Position numbers and translations under genes: made by a program. Positions 10,173 through 20,349 of a stretch of 64,000 bases of DNA are shown here, in pieces (within the stretch, counting starts at the first letter, position 1; each line of letters begins with the position of its first letter). Source of the DNA: Opitutaceae bacterium (GTDB lineage Bacteria; Verrucomicrobiota; Verrucomicrobiia; Opitutales; Opitutaceae); NCBI GenBank assembly GCA_030648295.1, contig JAUSID010000177.1:97463-161462 (forward strand), read 5' to 3'. The notes under the pieces are model-generated. The model saw only the letters and a program-made list of their open reading frames with translations, was not told where the DNA came from and did no database searches.

Positions 10173-11165
10173 TCAGAGCCGGTAGTATTCGCGAAACCAC
10201 GCCACAAAGCGGCGCAGGCCTTCCTCCAGTGGCACTTTCGGCGCGAAACCGATGGCGGCCTGAATCCGGGTGAGATCGGCACAGGTCTCAAACATGTCGC
10301 CCGGCTGTGGCGGAAGCAGTTCCGTCTTGGCCGGCCGCTCGAGCAACTGCTCGAGCATGCGCACGAAAAGCAGCGTCTCCACGGGGCGATGATGCCCAAG
10401 GTTGAAAATCCGCGGCGGCCACGGCGTTGAACCAATTTCCGCCGGGTTCGGCGGCGGCGGATAAAGCAGCACCTTCACCACGCCATCGACAATGTCGTCT
10501 ATATAAGTGAAGTCGCGCAGGTTTTTGCCGCCGTTGAAGAGTTTCAGCGGCGTTCCCTCGCAAATCGCGCGCGCGAATATCGTCGGCGCCATGTCGGGCC
10601 GGCCCCACGGCCCATACACGGTGAAGAACCGCAGGCCGGTGGCGTTGAGGCCGTGATTCAGCGCGTAACTGTGCGCCATCAGCTCGTTCGCCTTTTTCGT
10701 CGCCGCGTAGTACGAGAGCGGCTGATCCGTGTTGTCGTCCTCGCGAAACGGCGGTTTGGCGCCCGCACCGTAGACGCTGCTGCTCGAGGCGAACACGAGA
10801 TGTTTCGGCCGCGTTTGCCGGCAGGCTTCGAGCACGGTCGCAAATCCGTCGAGATTGGCGCGCGTGTAGGCGGCGGGATTTTCCATGCTGTGGCGCACGC
10901 CCGGCTGTGCTCCGAGGTGCACGACGTACTCGGGTTTAAAATGAGCCACCAGCGCCGGAAATTTCTCTGCGTCGGCGAAATCCGCCTGCAGGAAGCGAAA
11001 TTTCTCCAATGGGGCAAGCTGCTCCAGCCGCGCGCGCTTGAGCGCCACATCGTAGTAGGGGCTCAGGTTATCCACGCCGAGCACGTCACATTGCTTCGTT
11101 TCCGCGAGACGTCGCGCGACATGATGGCCAACGAACCCCGCCGCACCGGTGACGAGCACTTTCAT
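10173..11165 (-). CDS. NAD-dependent sugar-nucleotide epimerase (UDP-glucuronate 4-epimerase-like SDR)
   Basis: A 330-residue extended short-chain dehydrogenase. The Rossmann motif GAAGFVGHHVA is at residues 7-17, followed by VDNLSPYYD (ribose contact), the HLGAQPGVRHSMENP segment typical of UDP-GlcA 4-epimerases, Ser in FASSSSVYG and the catalytic YAATKK. TGLRFFTVYGPWGRPDMA is also characteristic of that subgroup. It would interconvert UDP-sugars for capsule, LPS or exopolysaccharide synthesis. It is monocistronic, starts at the ATG at 11163-11165 and is not surrounded by other glycan genes. A dehydratase or GalE activity cannot be excluded. Confidence 0.88.
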   Translation of the reverse strand: MKVLVTGAAGFVGHHVARRLAETKQCDVLGVDNLSPYYDVALKRARLEQLAPLEKFRFLQADFADAEKFPALVAHFKPEYVVHLGAQPGVRHSMENPAAYTRANLDGFATVLEACRQTRPKHLVFASSSSVYGAGAKPPFREDDNTDQPLSYYAATKKANELMAHSYALNHGLNATGLRFFTVYGPWGRPDMAPTIFARAICEGTPLKLFNGGKNLRDFTYIDDIVDGVVKVLLYPPPPNPAEIGSTPWPPRIFNLGHHRPVETLLFVRMLEQLLERPAKTELLPPQPGDMFETCADLTRIQAAIGFAPKVPLEEGLRRFVAWFREYYRL

Positions 11166-11273
11166 CTGGCGCGTGATAGGCCAACGAGCGGTGCGGGGCT
11201 AGCAAAATGGCATGGGTTGCGACGACCGTCGGGTTGAGAAACCGCGAATTGACCGGCCGCGTTACGGCCCGCG

Positions 11274-11468
11274 CTACTTTTTCTTCTTCGCTTTCCGCGC
11301 CGCGGCCTTCGCGGCCCGGCCTTCACCTTCTTCCGCCCCGCCGGCCGATGCCGCGAGCGCCGGCTTGTTTTCCTTCGGCAACATCGCGGCGAGTTCCTTC
11401 GTCGTTCGCTCGTATTCGGGTTTCGCGGCGAGGTTCGTCCATTCGTCACTCTGCTGGCCAGCAGAGCG
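11274..11468 (-). pseudogene. C-terminal sulfatase remnant
   Basis: Reading leftward, this frame ends with a typical sulfatase tail: DEWTNLAAKPEY followed by KELAAMLPKENKPALAAS, then a Lys/Ala-rich end (KAAARKAKKKK) and TAG at 11274-11276. In intact sulfatases the D.EWTNLA segment is preceded by a long alpha/beta domain; here everything upstream is missing. The frame instead runs into unrelated sequence at a perfect 18-bp palindrome and then into the end of the next pseudogene. I interpret it as the last 50-60 codons of a deleted sulfatase gene. Homology is strongest between about 11285 and 11455. Confidence 0.6.
11449..11466. repeat. Perfect 18-bp palindrome at a pseudogene junction
   Basis: CTCTGCTGGCCAGCAGAG is identical to its reverse complement. 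It sits exactly where homology to the sulfatase tail stops, 55 bp from the stop codon of the neighbouring truncated gene, so it marks or caused the rearrangement. Confidence 0.7.
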
Positions 11469-11520
11469 CCACCGACTACGCGGATGCGCCCTCGCTGCTC
11501 TTCCGAACTCGCCATTCGTA

Positions 11521-12431
11521 CTACCGCCGCTCGAGCTCGAGCAGGTGAAACGTCGTGTCGGCTCCGCCCGCATGCCGAAGCGCAAGATCGCCGCCGCCGG
11601 CGAGCCGGTGATCCCAGACCGCATCGGGTAACACCATCGTGACGGCTTTCCATTCGCCGGAATTAGTCACCTCCACCGTGCGCGCAATTTTCTCCCCTGC
11701 GGCGGTCGCATACACGAGCTGCCATTGGCCGGCGTCGCGATCGAGGTAGACCACGCGCAACTGCACCGCCGCCCCCATCGCAGGCTTTTCGAAAAATCCA
11801 TCGGCGATCCCAAAGCTCATCGTCTTTCGCCCCGCCGCGGCATCGAACCGCCGCGCAAAAAGGCTGTACGGGTGCTTCGCCGGGTCGACGTGCCAGAGTC
11901 CCACGCTGGTTTCCTCCGGTCGCAGCTGCGTCAGGTGCCGCTCGAAATTTCCCGGCCAGATCCGCCAGCCGACATCATTCTGATCATCGGCCTGCCGGTT
12001 GCGCATCCCGCCGCCGAGCGCCTTGTCGGGATCCCCCTGGCGCGCGCCGCACCGCGCGAATTCCATTGCGATGGCGAGATAACGCGCGCGGTTGCTTTTC
12101 TCGGCGCGACCGAATTTCTCCTCCGGAAACGCGGTCGTATCCGAGGCGTCGAGACCACGCCGCAGCGCACAAAACGCCACCGGGCTGCCGGCGGCATCGT
12201 TGTGTCCAGCGTAGCGGTTGAACAGTCGCACGGTCTCGCCCAGCGGCTGGGTCGTGAGCGCATTGATTGGAAGATCAGCGGCTTGAGCGATCCTCGAGGT
12301 GCCGCCCTCGCCGACCCCGCCGCATCGTCGCGCCGAGCGGCACCCGGCGCAATGGTTGGCGCCGCGCCGCTGCAGGTAGCAGCGAAACCCAACGCGATCA
12401 GGCCGCCCGAGGTGAGCTGGAAGGCAGACAT
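11521..12431 (-). pseudogene. Decayed secreted protein gene (signal peptide plus C-terminal domain, frameshifted)
   Basis: An ATG at 12429-12431 with a GAGGAAGG ribosome site opens a signal peptide (LTSGGLIALGFAATCSGA), but that frame then turns to low-quality sequence. The coding signal resumes in another frame near 12300: ADLPINALTTQPLGETVRLF, then NRYAGHNDAAGSPVAFCALR and WRIWPGNFERHLTQLRPEET, continuing to HLLELERR and TAG at 11521-11523. The resumed part (about 250 codons) looks like the C-terminal region of a large secreted protein, possibly glycan-active given the context. The central part of such a gene is absent, so deletion plus frameshift is the simplest reading. The frameshift could also be a sequencing error, but the short length argues for real loss. 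Confidence 0.55.
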
Positions 12432-12718
12432 CACCTTCCTCTGTCGTTCGCTCGCCTCAGGTGCGAGCACGTTTTGCGGCGGTGCTGCTCGTCGAGAATT
12501 TCGGCCGCCGGCCGGAATGCGGGCGTGCCCGCAGGCACGCAACTGCGGCCGGGTTCGGGCGTTCGACTCCCGCGGTGATCGCCAGTCTCGACTGTGATCA
12601 ACGGCTGGCGCGCAAGCGCTATGACGAGAATGTCAGAAAAAATTCGAAGACGGTGCTTGATCGGCGAAAAGCAGGCCCTTTACCTTGCGCCGCTTTTGCC
12701 TCCGCATACCGTCACCGC

Positions 12719-13054
12719 ATGAAGATCAAAGCCTATCTCAAGCCGCACTGCGGCTGGTCCAACGGGGTGCGCGCGATCATGCGCAAATACAGCCTTCCGT
12801 TCGAGGACATCGACATCATCAACAACCGCGTGAATTACGCGGAGATGGTGCAGAAGTCTGGCCAGCCGCTTTCGCCGTGCGTCGAGATCGATGGCGTGAT
12901 GCTTGCTGATGTCTCGGGCGAGGAAGTCGAAAATTATCTGCTCAGCAACGATCTGGTGAAACCGACTGAACTCCCCGCCGAAGCGCCGACCAACGCGGCG
13001 TGCTCGGACGATGAGCACGCCAAAATGGCCACGAAAACGATCCGCTTTTTCTAA
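12719..13054 (+). CDS. Glutaredoxin-like protein with a monothiol CGWS site
   Basis: A 111-residue thioredoxin-fold protein. The N-terminal active site is CGWS (residues 11-14) where a dithiol glutaredoxin has CPYC; the second cysteine is replaced by serine, as in monothiol types. The cis-Pro and GSH-binding region is PLSPCVEIDG, followed by LADVSGEEVENYL. A C-terminal extension of about 25 residues (with one Cys) follows. It would act in cytosolic thiol transfer or iron-sulfur handling. The ATG at 12719-12721 was chosen because the longer frame upstream is not conserved-looking. A strong terminator follows at 13092, so it is transcribed separately from gltB. Confidence 0.85.
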   Translation: MKIKAYLKPHCGWSNGVRAIMRKYSLPFEDIDIINNRVNYAEMVQKSGQPLSPCVEIDGVMLADVSGEEVENYLLSNDLVKPTELPAEAPTNAACSDDEHAKMATKTIRFF

Positions 13055-13091
13055 AAGCAACACTGAGAGCACTCCAGACCTAACACTCTCC

Positions 13092-13126
13092 GGGCCGCTC
13101 TCGCCACTACGAGACGGCCCTTTTTT
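13092..13126 (+). terminator. Rho-independent terminator after the glutaredoxin gene
   Basis: GGGCCG-CTCTCG, loop CCACTA, then CGAGA-CGGCCC, followed immediately by six T. The 11-bp stem has a single bulge. It lies 38 bp after the glutaredoxin stop and about 50 bp before the gltB start. Confidence 0.9.
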
Positions 13127-13174
13127 ACGCCCGCGCTTCAAGACCTGCTCCCCCTTTCCGATCTTACGCCACCT

Positions 13175-16100
13175 GTGAACACCACGCCCACCGGACCCAC
13201 CAGCAGCAGTGATTGTGAACCGCCCAGCGGCGTTCTGCACCGTCCTCCCGGCCTGCCGCCGAAACAGGGGCTCTACGATCCGTTTTTCGAACACGAGGCC
13301 TGCGGTGTCGGCTTCGTCGTCGACATGCACGGCCGCAAGTCGAACCGGATTCTCGCCGACGCGCTCCAGGTTTTGCGCAACCTCGATCACCGCGGTGCCT
13401 CCGGCGCCGAGGTGAACACCGGCGACGGGGCCGGCGTGCTGATCCAGATGCCGCACAAATTTTTGGCCGAGGTCTGCAAGTCCTCGCGGATCACGCTGCC
13501 CGAGGCGGGGCAGTATGGCTGCGGCCTGGTGTTCCTCCCGCGCAACCCTTCCGTCCGTCGCAAAATCGAGGAGCGCTTCGAGCAAGTCGTCCAGTCGGAG
13601 GGCCAGGTTTTTATCGGCTGGCGCACCGTCAAGACGAACAACTCGCAGCTGGGCGACACGGCGAAGTCCTCCGAGCCCTTCATGCGCCAGGTGTTCATCG
13701 GCCGCGGTACGAACGAGACCGACGACATGGCGTTCGAGCGGAAGCTCTACGTCATCCGCAAGCGCGCCTACTCGGAAATCCGCACGTCGACGCTCGCGGG
13801 CGCCGAGTACTGGTACATCGCGAGCCTTTCCTTCAAGACCCTCGTTTATAAGGGCATGCTCACGACCGAGCAGGTCGACCAGTATTTTCCCGACTTGAAG
13901 CACCCGGCGATGGAAACGGCGCTGGCGCTGGTCCACTCGCGTTTTTCGACCAACACGTTCCCGAGCTGGGAGCGCGCGCATCCGTATCGGTATCTCGCGC
14001 ACAACGGCGAGATCAACACGCTGCGCGGAAACATGAACTGGATGCATGCCCGCCAGTCGCTCTTCCAATGCGAGCTGTTCGGCGAGGACATGCAGAAAAT
14101 TCTGCCGATCATCAATCCGAATGGCTCGGACTCGGCGATGTTCGACAACACGCTCGAGTTGCTCGTGCTCGCGGGGCGCCCGCTCGCGCAGGCGATGATG
14201 ATGATGATCCCCGAGCCGTGGTCGAACCACGAGTCGATGGACGATGATCGCCGCGCGTTCTACCAGTATCACTCCTGCCTGATGGAGCCGTGGGACGGCC
14301 CGGCATCGATCGCGTTCACCGACGGCAAACAGGTGGGCGCGATCCTCGATCGCAACGGCTTGCGTCCCTCGCGCTACTACGTGACGCGTGACGGGCTCGT
14401 GATCATGGCGTCGGAGGCGGGCGTGCTCGACATTCCGCCGGACCAGGTGATCCAGAAGGGCCGGCTCCAGCCCGGTCGTATGTTCCTTGTCGATACGGAA
14501 CAGGGCCGGATCATCGAGGACGAGGAGATCAAGCGCACGGTCTCCACCGCCCAGCCGTATCGGCAGTGGTTGAACGAGCATCTCGTGCACCTCGGCGATC
14601 TGCCGGAGGCGCCGAAAATCGAGCCGCCGGATCACGAGACGCTGCTCCAGCGCCAGATCGCGTTCGGCTATACGTTTGAGGACGAGCGCATAATCATCAC
14701 GCCGATGGCCAAGGACGGCGTCGAAGCCATTGGTTCGATGGGCAATGACGCCGCGCTCGCCGTGCTCTCGAACAAGCCGCGCGTGCTCTACGATTATTTC
14801 AAGCAACTCTTCGCGCAGGTCACCAATCCGCCCATCGATTCGATTCGCGAGGAAATCGTCGTCTCGGCGGAAACGCGGCTTGGGTCCGAGGGCAATTTGC
14901 TCAAGCCCGAGCCGAGCGCCTGCCGCCGCGTCGAGCTGAAGTGGCCGATTCTCACGAACGAGGAGTTCGCCAAGATCCGCCGCACCAATCTGCCGGGGCT
15001 GCGCACGGGCGTGCTGCCGATCCTGTTCCGCGTGACGCGGGGCGAGAAGGGCCTGGCGAAATCGATGGAGGAGCTTTCCATCATGGCCCGTCGCATGATC
15101 GAGGAGGAGGAGATCAACGTGATCATCCTCAGCGACCGCGGCGTCACGCGTGACTTCGCGCCGATCCCGGCGCTGCTGGCCATCGCCGGCCTGCATCACT
15201 ACTTGATTCGCGAGGGCTTGCGGACCCGCGTGTCGCTCGTGCTCGAGACGGGCGAGGCGCGCGAAGTCCACCACTTCTCGCTGCTGATCGGTTACGGCGC
15301 GTCCGCCATCAATCCCTACGTCGCGTTCGAGACGATCGACGACATGATTCGCGAGGGGCTCCTGACCGGCATCGATCACAAGAAGGCCTGCCAGAATTAC
15401 GTGAAGGCTGCCGCGAAAGGCGTGGTCAAGGTGATGTCGAAGATGGGCATCTCCTCCATCCAGAGCTATCGCGGCGCGCAGGTGTTCGAGGCGCTCGGAC
15501 TGCGGCAGGACGTGATCGATCACTACTTCACCTGGACGCCATCGCGCGTCGGCGGCATCGGTCTCGACGTCATCGCCCAGGAGGTATTGATGCGTCACCG
15601 CGCCGCGTATCCAGAAAGGCCTGTCAACGGCCATGTGCTGCCGGTGGGCGGCCTGTATCAGTGGCGCTCCAGCGGCGAGGCGCATTTGTTCACGCCGGAG
15701 TCGGTGCACGCGCTGCAAAAGGCGGTTCGCACCAACAGCAAGCCGGCGTACCAGGCATACGCGAAACTGATCAACGATCAGTCGCGGAACCTCTGCACGT
15801 TGCGCAGCCTGCTCGACTTCAAGAACGGCACCGCGCCGATTCCGCTCGAGGAGGTCGAACCGGTGGAGGCGATCATGAAGCGCTTCAAGACCGGCGCGAT
15901 GTCCTACGGCTCCATTTCGCAGGAGGCGCACGAGACGCTCGCCATCGCCATGAACCGGATCGGTGGCAAGTCGAACACCGGCGAGGGCGGCGAGGATCCC
16001 GCGCGCAACACGTGGACGAACGAGCAGGGCGACTCGAAGAACTCTGCCATCAAGCAGGTGGCGTCCGGCCGATTCGGCGTGACCAGCGAATACCTCGTCA

Positions 16101-17842
16101 ACGCGAAAGAGCTCCAGATCAAGATGGCGCAGGGCGCGAAGCCCGGTGAAGGCGGCCAGCTGCCGGGCTCGAAGGTTTATCCGTGGATCGCGAAGACCCG
16201 CGGCACCACCGCCGGCGTCGGGCTGATCTCGCCGCCGCCGCACCACGACATCTACTCGATCGAGGATCTCGCCGAGCTGATCCACGACCTGAAGAACGGC
16301 AACCAGAATGCCCGCATCTCGGTCAAGCTCGTCGCCGAGGTCGGCGTCGGCACGGTGGCGGCTGGCGTCGCCAAGGCGCATGCCGACGTCGTCTTGATTT
16401 CCGGATACGACGGCGGCACCGGAGCCTCACCGCAGACCTCGCTGCAACACGCGGGCCTGCCTTGGGAGCTCGGTCTCGCCGAGACCCATCAGACCCTCGT
16501 GCTGAACAACCTGCGCTCGCGCATCGCCGTGGAGACGGACGGGCAGTTGAAGACGGGCCGGGATGTCATGATTGCCGCGTTGCTGGGCGCGGAGGAATTC
16601 GGCTTCGCGACCGCGCCGCTCGTCGCCACCGGCTGCATCATCATGCGGGTGTGTCACCTCAACACCTGCCCGGCAGGGGTGGCGACGCAGGATCCGCAGC
16701 TGCGCGCGAAATTCGCGGGCAAGCCCGAGCACGTGGTGAATTTCATGCGGTTCATCGCGGAGGACCTGCGCGAGCTGATGGCGCAGCTCGGATTCCGCAC
16801 CGTGGAGGAGATGATCGGCCGCACTGATCGGCTCGAGGCGAGGAAGGCGGTCGACCACTGGAAGGCCAGGGGGCTCGATTTCTCGAACATCCTCTACCAG
16901 CCCGATGTCGGCCCTGACGTCGGCCGTTTCTGCCAGATGAAGCAGGATCACGGCATCGACCGCTCGCTCGACGTCACCACGCTGCTGGACATCTGCCGGC
17001 CGGCAATCGAGCGCGGCGAGAAGGTCGTCGCCGAGCTGCCCATCCGCAATGTTCACCGCGTGGTCGGCACGATCACCTCCGGCGAAATCACGAAGAAACA
17101 CGGCGCGAAGGGCCTGCCCGAAGACACGATCCGGCTCAAGTTCACCGGCTCGGCCGGCCAGAGCTTCGGCGCGTTCGTCACGCGCGGGATGACGCTCACG
17201 ATCGAGGGCGACGCCAACGACTATTTCGGCAAGGGCCTCTCGGGCGGAAAGCTCATCATTTATCCCCCGGCGACTTCCCCGTTCAAGGCGGAGGAGAACA
17301 TGATCATCGGCAACGTCGCGCTGTACGGTGCGTCGGCCGGCGAGGCCTACATCCGCGGCGTGGCCGGCGAACGTTTCGCGGTCCGCAATTCCGGGGTGAC
17401 GGCGGTGGTCGAGGCCATCGGCGACAACGGCTGTGAATACATGACCGGCGGCAGCGTCGTGGTACTCGGCCGCGCCGGGCGCAACTTCGGCGCCGGCATG
17501 TCGGGCGGCATCGGCTACATCCTCGATGAGGCCGGCGACTTCCCGAAGCGGGTCAACCCGCAGATGGTCGGGATCGAGAAATTCGAGGACGCCCGCGAGA
17601 TCGCCGCGGTCCGGGCGATGATCCAGAAGCACCTCGACTACACGCGCAGCGAGCGCGCGAAGACGATCCTGGCGAACTGGGATCAACTCGTGCCGAAATT
17701 CGTCAAGGTCATGCCGAAGGACTACAAGCGCATGCTCGGCTGCATCGAGCGCGCCAGGGCCCAGGGCCTCACCGGCGACGAGGCGATCATGGCCGCCTTC
17801 GAGGAAAACGCCCGCGACCTCTCCCGCGTGGGCGGCAACTGA
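13175..17842 (+). CDS. gltB: Glutamate synthase (NADPH) large subunit
   Basis: A 1555-residue GltB. It makes glutamate from glutamine and 2-oxoglutarate with electrons supplied through GltD. The nucleophilic Cys of the class II glutaminase is in HEACGVGFV near residue 46, so an N-terminal propeptide of about 45 residues is removed, rather long for the family. [17 protein letters not shown] and [11 protein letters not shown] belong to the same domain. The FMN-binding synthase barrel includes [28 protein letters not shown] and [11 protein letters not shown]. The 3Fe-4S cysteines are in [18 protein letters not shown], and the C-terminal glutaminase-linked beta-helix contains repeated GG.. motifs. 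The start is GTG at 13175-13177 with a weak ribosome site. gltD follows after 46 bp. Confidence 0.97.
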   Translation: MNTTPTGPTSSSDCEPPSGVLHRPPGLPPKQGLYDPFFEHEACGVGFVVDMHGRKSNRILADALQVLRNLDHRGASGAEVNTGDGAGVLIQMPHKFLAEVCKSSRITLPEAGQYGCGLVFLPRNPSVRRKIEERFEQVVQSEGQVFIGWRTVKTNNSQLGDTAKSSEPFMRQVFIGRGTNETDDMAFERKLYVIRKRAYSEIRTSTLAGAEYWYIASLSFKTLVYKGMLTTEQVDQYFPDLKHPAMETALALVHSRFSTNTFPSWERAHPYRYLAHNGEINTLRGNMNWMHARQSLFQCELFGEDMQKILPIINPNGSDSAMFDNTLELLVLAGRPLAQAMMMMIPEPWSNHESMDDDRRAFYQYHSCLMEPWDGPASIAFTDGKQVGAILDRNGLRPSRYYVTRDGLVIMASEAGVLDIPPDQVIQKGRLQPGRMFLVDTEQGRIIEDEEIKRTVSTAQPYRQWLNEHLVHLGDLPEAPKIEPPDHETLLQRQIAFGYTFEDERIIITPMAKDGVEAIGSMGNDAALAVLSNKPRVLYDYFKQLFAQVTNPPIDSIREEIVVSAETRLGSEGNLLKPEPSACRRVELKWPILTNEEFAKIRRTNLPGLRTGVLPILFRVTRGEKGLAKSMEELSIMARRMIEEEEINVIILSDRGVTRDFAPIPALLAIAGLHHYLIREGLRTRVSLVLETGEAREVHHFSLLIGYGASAINPYVAFETIDDMIREGLLTGIDHKKACQNYVKAAAKGVVKVMSKMGISSIQSYRGAQVFEALGLRQDVIDHYFTWTPSRVGGIGLDVIAQEVLMRHRAAYPERPVNGHVLPVGGLYQWRSSGEAHLFTPESVHALQKAVRTNSKPAYQAYAKLINDQSRNLCTLRSLLDFKNGTAPIPLEEVEPVEAIMKRFKTGAMSYGSISQEAHETLAIAMNRIGGKSNTGEGGEDPARNTWTNEQGDSKNSAIKQVASGRFGVTSEYLVNAKELQIKMAQGAKPGEGGQLPGSKVYPWIAKTRGTTAGVGLISPPPHHDIYSIEDLAELIHDLKNGNQNARISVKLVAEVGVGTVAAGVAKAHADVVLISGYDGGTGASPQTSLQHAGLPWELGLAETHQTLVLNNLRSRIAVETDGQLKTGRDVMIAALLGAEEFGFATAPLVATGCIIMRVCHLNTCPAGVATQDPQLRAKFAGKPEHVVNFMRFIAEDLRELMAQLGFRTVEEMIGRTDRLEARKAVDHWKARGLDFSNILYQPDVGPDVGRFCQMKQDHGIDRSLDVTTLLDICRPAIERGEKVVAELPIRNVHRVVGTITSGEITKKHGAKGLPEDTIRLKFTGSAGQSFGAFVTRGMTLTIEGDANDYFGKGLSGGKLIIYPPATSPFKAEENMIIGNVALYGASAGEAYIRGVAGERFAVRNSGVTAVVEAIGDNGCEYMTGGSVVVLGRAGRNFGAGMSGGIGYILDEAGDFPKRVNPQMVGIEKFEDAREIAAVRAMIQKHLDYTRSERAKTILANWDQLVPKFVKVMPKDYKRMLGCIERARAQGLTGDEAIMAAFEENARDLSRVGGN

Positions 17843-17888
17843 GGATTGCCAACTCGTCACTTGCCACCCGTCACTCGCCACTCCCCCC

Positions 17889-19373
17889 ATGGGTAAACCT
17901 ACCGGCTTCATCGAGTATCTGCGCGAACTGCCCGTCGACCGGACGCCGCCCGAGCGCGTCCGCGATTGGAAGGAGTTTCACCACCACATGGAGGAGAAGA
18001 AACTCCGCCAGCAGGGCGCGCGCTGCATGGACTGCGGTATCCCGTTTTGCCATACGGGAAAGTTGATCAGCGGCATGGCCAGCGGCTGCCCGATCAACAA
18101 CCTCATTCCGGAGTGGAATGACCTCGTTTACCGCGGGCTCTGGAAGGAGGCGCTCGACCGGCTGCACCAGACGAACAACTTCCCCGATTTCACCGGCCGG
18201 GTGTGTCCCGCGCCGTGCGAGGGGTCGTGCGTTCTCGGCATCAACGCCCCTCCCGTCACGATCAAGAACATCGAGTATTCGATCATCGAGCGCGGGTGGG
18301 AGGAGGGCTGGGTTGTACCCGAGGCGCCGAAGACCCGCACGGGCAAGAAGGTCGCCGTCATCGGCTCGGGCCCGGCCGGACTTTCCGCCGCCGCGCAGCT
18401 CAATCGCGCCGGTCACCACGTCACCGTGTTCGAACGCGCCGATCGTCCCGGCGGACTGCTCATGTACGGCATCCCGAACATGAAGCTCGACAAGAAGGAG
18501 GTCGTGCTCCGCCGGATCAAGCTGATGGAGCAGGAGGGCATCCGCTTCATCTGCAATGCGAACGTCGGCGAGAACGTCGAGCCGCAGATGTTCCTGAAGG
18601 AATTCGATGCGACCGTCATCTGCACGGGCGCGACCCAGCCGCGCGATTTGCCGATCGAAGGCCGCAACCTCAAGGGCGTGCATTTCGCGATGGAGTTCCT
18701 GACTGAGAACACCATGGCGGTGCTTAACGGCGGCGCCGATCACTGCCCGATCAACGCCAAGGGCAGGGACGTGGTCGTGATTGGCGGCGGCGATACCGGC
18801 ACCGACTGTGTCGGCACCTCGATGCGCCACGGCTGCAAGAGCCTCCTGCAAATCGAGATTCTGCCCAAGCCGCCGCTCGAGCGTGCAGCGGACAATCCGT
18901 GGCCCGAATGGCCAAAGACGTACAAGATGGATTACGGCCAGGAGGAGGCGGCGGCGAAGTTCGGTGCCGATCCGCGCATTTATCTGACCACGGTGAAGAA
19001 ATTCGTCGGCGACGACAAAGGCGCGCTGAAGGAGATCGTCACGGTCGAAATCAAGTGGGAGAGAAACGAGAAGGGCGGCTTCGTGCCGAAGGAAGTTCCC
19101 GGCACGGAAAAGACCCGCCCCGCTCAGCTCGCACTGCTGGCGATGGGTTTCCTCGGGCCGGAGCAGCCGTTGCTCAAAGAGCTGAAGCTCGACACCGATC
19201 CCCGCTCCAACATCAAGGCGGAGCACGAAAAGTACACGACGAGCCTCAAGGGCATCTTTGCCGCCGGCGACTGCCGCCGCGGACAGAGCCTGGTGGTGTG
19301 GGCCATCAACGAAGGCCGTGGTGCTGCGCGCGAGTGCGATCGGTATTTGATGGGGTATACGGACCTGCCGTAG
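17889..19373 (+). CDS. gltD: Glutamate synthase small subunit
   Basis: A 494-residue GltD, the FAD/NADPH-binding partner of GltB. N-terminal cysteines for two 4Fe-4S clusters are present (CMDCGIPFC, then CP in SGCPINN, and CPAPCEGSC). The FAD motif is [15 protein letters not shown] (about residue 157), the NADPH motif is [13 protein letters not shown] (about 297), and the FAD-closing [19 protein letters not shown] is near the C-terminus. It passes electrons from NADPH to the GltB iron-sulfur centre. Same strand, 46 bp after gltB; clearly one operon. An interspersed repeat begins right after the stop. Confidence 0.97.
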   Translation: MGKPTGFIEYLRELPVDRTPPERVRDWKEFHHHMEEKKLRQQGARCMDCGIPFCHTGKLISGMASGCPINNLIPEWNDLVYRGLWKEALDRLHQTNNFPDFTGRVCPAPCEGSCVLGINAPPVTIKNIEYSIIERGWEEGWVVPEAPKTRTGKKVAVIGSGPAGLSAAAQLNRAGHHVTVFERADRPGGLLMYGIPNMKLDKKEVVLRRIKLMEQEGIRFICNANVGENVEPQMFLKEFDATVICTGATQPRDLPIEGRNLKGVHFAMEFLTENTMAVLNGGADHCPINAKGRDVVVIGGGDTGTDCVGTSMRHGCKSLLQIEILPKPPLERAADNPWPEWPKTYKMDYGQEEAAAKFGADPRIYLTTVKKFVGDDKGALKEIVTVEIKWERNEKGGFVPKEVPGTEKTRPAQLALLAMGFLGPEQPLLKELKLDTDPRSNIKAEHEKYTTSLKGIFAAGDCRRGQSLVVWAINEGRGAARECDRYLMGYTDLP

Positions 19374-19530
19374 CCCGCATGTTTCTCACCGCGGCACCAC
19401 GGGCTGCAACCAAGGGCGTCCCTCTTGGAAATCTTGAAATCGGGCATCGGGCAATTTCCAATCCATTGAATTTGTCGGGTCTTCCAAATGACAGATTTTA
19501 GATGACCGATGACCGATTGGCTGATGTCGC
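19374..19530 (+). repeat. Interspersed repeat, copy 1
   Basis: About 155 bp directly after the gltD stop that match 43995-44156 (also directly after a CDS stop). Shared blocks in order are: tagcccg at the stop, tt.t.caccg, gcaaccaa.ggc, ggaaatcttgaaatcggg, caatttccaatcc, aatgacagatt.tagatg and gaccgattggctgatgtcg. The 44-kb copy has an extra CATCTGGCATCGGG unit. It codes for nothing; it is followed to 19584 by a small GCGGCT/AGCCGC hairpin. It looks like a dispersed REP- or MITE-like element. Confidence 0.75.
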
Positions 19531-19584
19531 ATCGTTGCGGCTCAAGCCGCGGGAGAAAAATTCCCGGCTCGAACGAATTTCTGG

Positions 19585-20004
19585 TTATTTCGGTGTCGGC
19601 ATCAGCAGTGGGATCGCTTGGCGCCCGTTCCGCCGATAGATACGAAAATCGGTATCGATGGTCACCACCTCGGCTTCCGGGTGGAGTTCGCTGAGCCGCA
19701 CGATACACGCGTCTGCGAGGTCCATCGGGACATTCGCGTAACGAAGGATGAGTTTCCGCAAGGACGCGGGATCCAACTCCGCGAGCGGAATAAGTCGAAG
19801 CGCGCCGGTTTCCAACAAGGCCATCAGTCCATCCGCGCCGCTGCGCGTCTGGGTCAGGAGATGATAGGTCTCTGCGATGACCACGTCACATGTCAGGAAC
19901 GGGGGCTCCAATTCCGCGAAAACGGTGTTGGCCCACGCGCGGGCCGAATCGTTTTCGGACAGAAAGGCAACGAGCGGGCCGGTATCAACGATGACCTGAG
20001 TCAC
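19585..20004 (-). CDS. PIN-domain ribonuclease toxin (VapC-like)
   Basis: A 139-residue PIN domain. The metal-binding acids are all visible: Asp7 in [11 protein letters not shown], Glu45 in [10 protein letters not shown], Asp98 in [11 protein letters not shown] and Asp117/119 in [10 protein letters not shown]. VapC-type toxins cleave tRNA or rRNA when the antitoxin is lost. The start is GTG at 20002-20004, and the gene overlaps the upstream antitoxin by 20 bp, a coupling typical of toxin-antitoxin operons. It is a clear homologue of the toxin at 61448-61867 (shared TCD/TCE..., LADAC.VRL.ELH, DFRIYRR.G...IP.LMP). Confidence 0.9.
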   Translation of the reverse strand: MTQVIVDTGPLVAFLSENDSARAWANTVFAELEPPFLTCDVVIAETYHLLTQTRSGADGLMALLETGALRLIPLAELDPASLRKLILRYANVPMDLADACIVRLSELHPEAEVVTIDTDFRIYRRNGRQAIPLLMPTPK

Positions 20005-20239
20005 GTCCGAATCCTTCCATGTACTTCTTGTTCGTCGAAAGGTCGGGCGGACCGCCCTTCACCGCCCCGGCCAGATGCCCGGCCAGCTCCCAAAAGGTCT
20101 TCTCTTTCGCCGGGCTGGTGGCCTTGAACGAAAACTCCTCGCCGGTCTTTTGATCGCGAATCCGAATCTCCCTCCCGGCCGCGGCAACCTTGCGCATCCG
20201 GCTGAACTTCCGTTGAAACTCACGCACCGTCGTCGTCAT
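19985..20239 (-). CDS. Antitoxin for the PIN toxin (Phd/YefM-like N-terminus, shared VapB-type tail)
   Basis: An 84-residue protein from the ATG at 20237-20239. The N-terminal half (TVREFQRKFSRMRKVAAAGREIRIRD) resembles the Phd/YefM fold: a regular helix followed by I.I.D, then GEEFSF. The C-terminal tail LAGHLAGAVKGGPPDLSTNK then KYMEGFG matches the tail of the other antitoxin in this window (61209-61451), whose N-terminus is a different, ribbon-helix-helix type. The tail is therefore the likely toxin-wrapping part. A perfect inverted repeat abuts the start codon. The antitoxin comes first and overlaps the toxin gene. Confidence 0.85.
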   Translation of the reverse strand: MTTTVREFQRKFSRMRKVAAAGREIRIRDQKTGEEFSFKATSPAKEKTFWELAGHLAGAVKGGPPDLSTNKKYMEGFGRDSGHR

Positions 20240-20258
20240 GTCTGACACGGTGTCAGAC
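20240..20258 (-). promoter_or_regulatory. Perfect inverted repeat at the antitoxin start, probable operator
   Basis: GTCTGACAC-G-GTGTCAGAC: two perfect 9-bp arms with a one-base spacer, touching the antitoxin start codon. Position, symmetry and length fit an autoregulatory operator bound by the antitoxin or toxin-antitoxin complex. Function is inferred. Confidence 0.6.
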
Positions 20259-20349
20259 TCGACGGTGCCGTCAAGCGGCGCGCCGTCGTGCGGCGGCCGG
20301 CACGGCGCCATGGAGGAATGATGCCCGTCGGGATTTTCACCGACCGGGG

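Noticed and set aside
12680..16381. A 1233-codon open frame on the minus strand
   Set aside because: It is the antisense shadow of gltB: His/Arg/Asp-rich translation without motifs, opposite a fully conserved enzyme.
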